A stretch of DNA of 64,000 nt from Halicephalobus mephisto. Taxonomy: Eukaryota > Nematoda > Chromadorea > Rhabditida > Panagrolaimidae. Positions 61,629 to 64,000 of this stretch are shown one piece after another (position 1 is the first letter of the stretch; the number at the start of each line of letters is the position of its first letter). Below the pieces are notes generated by a model. It saw only the letters and a program-made list of their open reading frames with translations, was not told the origin of the DNA and searched no databases. Location of the stretch: positions 34,231 through 98,230 of the forward strand of contig SWDT01000074.1 of assembly GCA_009193035.1 (NCBI GenBank), read 5' to 3'. Both the position numbers and the translations under genes were made by a program.

Positions 61629-62303
61629 TGGAGACAACGAATAAACCACACGGGATGACAAAGTCGACTGCAGTAAATCCACAAACAGTTCCATAAAGCT
61701 GTGACAATGACTGCGATTCAAAGAAATTGAAGACGAGGTATACTGTAAAGGGATTCACTGCTAATTTGTTGATTTGATAGAAATAGTCTTTCAACATTAG
61801 ACGATGGATGAAAATCGACAATTTTGAATTCAGGGTCTTTCATCATCCGCAAATGATATTTGGTTATTTCGAAAAATTAAACCTTATTTGTTCCACTTTT
61901 TTTCTTGGAAGAATTTTTGAATATCTCGAAATCTTGAACAGTCATATTTAATGTTCTAGTAAATATCCAAACTCGAAATTACTCTAATTTAACAAATATT
62001 GGATGTATTTTACACAATTCATTGCACTCAGATACTTTTTTGTTTATAAAAAATGTTGATTTGTCGGGATTTAGAAGCAAGAAAGCAGACTTCAGAATCC
62101 TTGTTTTTGATGCTCACTTATCACTTATTTTAGACACAATTGGGTTTGATCTCAACTGCTAGTATTTTTATCTTTAGAGAAAAGTCACAAGATGGTCGTT
62201 GAAACAAAGAAGAGGCAATCTACTTCCAGAGAAGGACAATGCGCAATGTACAAGATTGAATATTACTACAGAAATATACTTTTTCCATTTCTTCTCTCTA
62301 ATA
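61629..62303. other. Spacer, no gene seen
   Basis: AT-rich spacer between the BMPER-like gene and the F-box-like gene. The frame of the latter stays open upstream to 62199 but those codons look like AT-rich leader rather than protein. Confidence 0.5.
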
Positions 62304-63230
62304 ATGGCCATCCGATTACCTTCGACGTCATTTGAGTTCTCCAGACTGCCCGTCACTGTTGTCGATAGATTCATTTCTCTCGTTCCAGACAGCAGTCTCG
62401 ATGATTTTTCGAGAATCTCAAAGATCAATTATCGGCGTTGTATACTTCTTCGTGGGATCCCCGTCAACCAGGCCATCAGGAATGGACGACATCTGATTTA
62501 CAACAAGCAAGGCAAATGGATTCTGGGTCTCTCTCAGATCCCCTTAGCCTGGTTGCCGTTTTTCCACTGTGATTCTGTTTTCTATCTCGACGGCTTCGTC
62601 GAGGATGACAATGATATTAAAGACTACCCGGTCACTAGGAGCTTCCGGTACATTGACGCCGGAGGCTATGGGCCGACTTTCGACTTTATCTTGAACAAAT
62701 GCCTGAATCCGGAGGTCCGTCAACTGTATCTCGACTTTCGGATGATTCCCATCCCTGAGGAACTCGAAAGACTGTTCTCTCAGCTCCTCAAAGTCGAGAT
62801 ACTGTCCTTGGCTCTTACCGTACACGAGGAAAATAATCACGAATATCTGGAGATGGCCGAAATTGCCGAGTGTTGGTCCACGAAATATTCCAATCTCCGA
62901 TCTTTTTACTTCTCAATCTCCCACGGAAAAAAGATTTTTTTCGCGATCAAGAAGACGAAAATCATGAAAATCAGAAAACTGGAAATCACGGCTGCTCTTG
63001 AAGCGATCCCCTTTGTAGTTCGCAATTACTGCAGTCAGAAGGATGAAATAATGACTGTGATCATTGAGGATCTCATAACTAAAAACCAAGTCTCAACGAT
63101 GGTGGCCAAATTGAAGAGAGTCAAATTCCTCAATGTGGTTCTCAAACAGTTCCGGTACGGGGACGATTGGATGCCAAAGGAGCTCGTCCTCAGGTTCCGC
63201 GAAGGTAGACAACGTCGGAAACAGATTTAA
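62304..63230 (+). CDS. F-box-like protein, nematode-specific, 308 aa
   Basis: Start chosen at 62304 because residues after it (STSFEFSRLPVTVVDRFISL, VPDSSLDDFSRISKINYRRC) form an F-box-like motif at residues about 8-50: Leu-Pro, then a hydrophobic-spaced helix and a DDFSRIS turn. The remainder (YLDFRMIPIPEELERLFSQL, KVEILSLALTVHEENNHEYL and onward) is a variable C-terminal part as in the large, fast-evolving F-box families of Caenorhabditis, thought to recruit substrates to SCF ubiquitin ligases. Single exon. The F-box match is by eye and moderate. Confidence 0.65.
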   Translation: MAIRLPSTSFEFSRLPVTVVDRFISLVPDSSLDDFSRISKINYRRCILLRGIPVNQAIRNGRHLIYNKQGKWILGLSQIPLAWLPFFHCDSVFYLDGFVEDDNDIKDYPVTRSFRYIDAGGYGPTFDFILNKCLNPEVRQLYLDFRMIPIPEELERLFSQLLKVEILSLALTVHEENNHEYLEMAEIAECWSTKYSNLRSFYFSISHGKKIFFAIKKTKIMKIRKLEITAALEAIPFVVRNYCSQKDEIMTVIIEDLITKNQVSTMVAKLKRVKFLNVVLKQFRYGDDWMPKELVLRFREGRQRRKQI

Positions 63231-63925
63231 TTTCTGCTTTTCATTATAATCTATTTACTGACGATCGCAGAGGTAAAGAATTAGAAGAGAATCTTCTAGA
63301 ATGTTCTTATTTTACAGACTGAAATTTATCTCAATTTCGTAATATTAGACAACTATAATTTCTTTCTAAAAACCGGTCTTCTCAAATAATTGTAAATTTT
63401 TGAAGATCGAAAGTGTTCAAAAATAATAAAACATCATGCTCATCTGTTCGTGTTTTGAATCGAGGATCAGTAATGGAGTTTTCCAGGTTGTCATCTAGGA
63501 ACTGTTGTCGGTTTCATTTGTTTATTAATGCAGTAATTCAGATTTTTCATCACATTACTAATAGAACACAGTATCCGTCGATGGTGTTCTTGAACTGCTG
63601 AACATGGAAAGTTCAAGACATAAATTAGTCATCAAGTTGTCGTTAATCACAAACCTGTTCTCTTTAGTGATTATATAGCAACCTGATTACGTTTCCACAA
63701 GGGTACAGTTAGAAATTCAAGCGATTTCTTCATTGAATTCTGATTTTAAAATACCTCCAAAGGACACTAGGAGTTCCTAGTTCTTCAACTACTTATTTCC
63801 ATAATTAAATAATTCAAAAAATCAGTAAATATAGGTTTTTTGTGTCTTCCCCATTTTGAAACAGATTTCTCACTTCAATCATAAAATTTTATTCTCGCTC
63901 CAATAACATTCAAATAATTCCTCTC
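63231..63925. other. Intergenic, no gene seen
   Basis: AT-rich, with only a short plus-strand open frame (63413-63601) lacking support. Confidence 0.5.
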
Positions 63926-64000
63926 CGGAGGGTGGTTAGGAAGGGATAGGGTGTGAGAGGGAATGTGAGGAAATGTGAGGAAATTTGGTGGAAAGTAAGA
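63926..64000 (-). repeat. Inverted copy of the 75-nt element at 50505-50579
   Basis: Exact reverse complement of 50505-50579; it runs into the window edge, so the full repeat may be longer. Confidence 0.9.

Noticed and set aside
50505..64000. Giant Maverick-type DNA transposon bounded by the 75-nt inverted repeats
   Set aside because: The enclosed genes are ordinary host genes (rtf2, bbs-9, BMPER-like); no polymerase, integrase or capsid gene is seen.

Overview
The window is eukaryotic and reads as a nematode chromosome, most likely Caenorhabditis or a close relative. The evidence is short introns (often 42-60 nt) with GTRAG donors and TTTCAG acceptors, U-rich AG sites just upstream of start codons as expected for spliced-leader trans-splicing, very compact genes, an srx-type chemoreceptor, a supernumerary nuclear receptor, and CTACAGTA-rich intergenic DNA. 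About 18 protein genes can be supported. Exon coordinates were worked out by hand from splice signals and reading-frame continuity. No RNA gene is recognised with confidence.

Layout. 1-8.5 kb: extremely AT-rich DNA with several families of 30-60 nt tandem repeats; a few short high-complexity islands look like exons of one unidentified minus-strand gene. 8.6-10.06 kb: a complete beta-tubulin (-). 11.4-12.9 kb: 3' part of a CHY zinc-finger gene (-) whose frames do not join. 13.9-19.05 kb: a CAD (pyr-1) gene (+) whose C-terminal two thirds are clean but whose upstream part is riddled with small indels. 19.2-21.5 kb: a MAK/CILK-type kinase, dyf-5-like (-). 25.1-26.2 kb: a tetraspan LAPTM-like protein (+). 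27.7-29.9 kb: a concentrative nucleoside transporter (+). 31.6-36.7 kb: two tandem, divergent P-loop GTPases (+), the second a large fusion. 37.9-39.7 kb: an srx-like GPCR (-). 42.7-44.2 kb: a nuclear hormone receptor (+). 46.1-47.7 kb: an ER FKBP with EF-hands and a KDEL tail (+). 47.8-49.6 kb: cdt-1 (-), divergent from imp3 at 49.8-50.4 kb (+). 53.0-53.9 kb: an unassigned 300-aa protein. 54.4-61.6 kb: a same-strand run of rtf2, a 59-aa membrane protein, bbs-9 and a BMPER/crossveinless-2-like secreted protein, with gaps of 250-330 bp, a possible operon-like cluster. 62.3-63.2 kb: an F-box-like protein.

How the genes relate. Most are unrelated housekeeping neighbours. Two are ciliary: dyf-5 (ciliary kinase) and bbs-9 (BBSome), and bbs-9 has a perfect palindromic X-box 61 bp before its start. 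cdt-1 (replication licensing) and imp3 (ribosome biogenesis) share a 194-bp divergent promoter with a palindromic E2F-type site. The most novel material is the tandem GTPase pair: both lack a canonical G4 motif, share private motifs, and the second is fused to a long AT-rich N-terminal region with a Cys-rich module.

Data quality. Several otherwise well-conserved genes (CHY protein, CAD, first GTPase, cdt-1, imp3) carry frame breaks of one or a few bases. Residual consensus error is the simplest explanation, most severe at 12.6-14.8 kb, and should be excluded before calling any of them pseudogenes.
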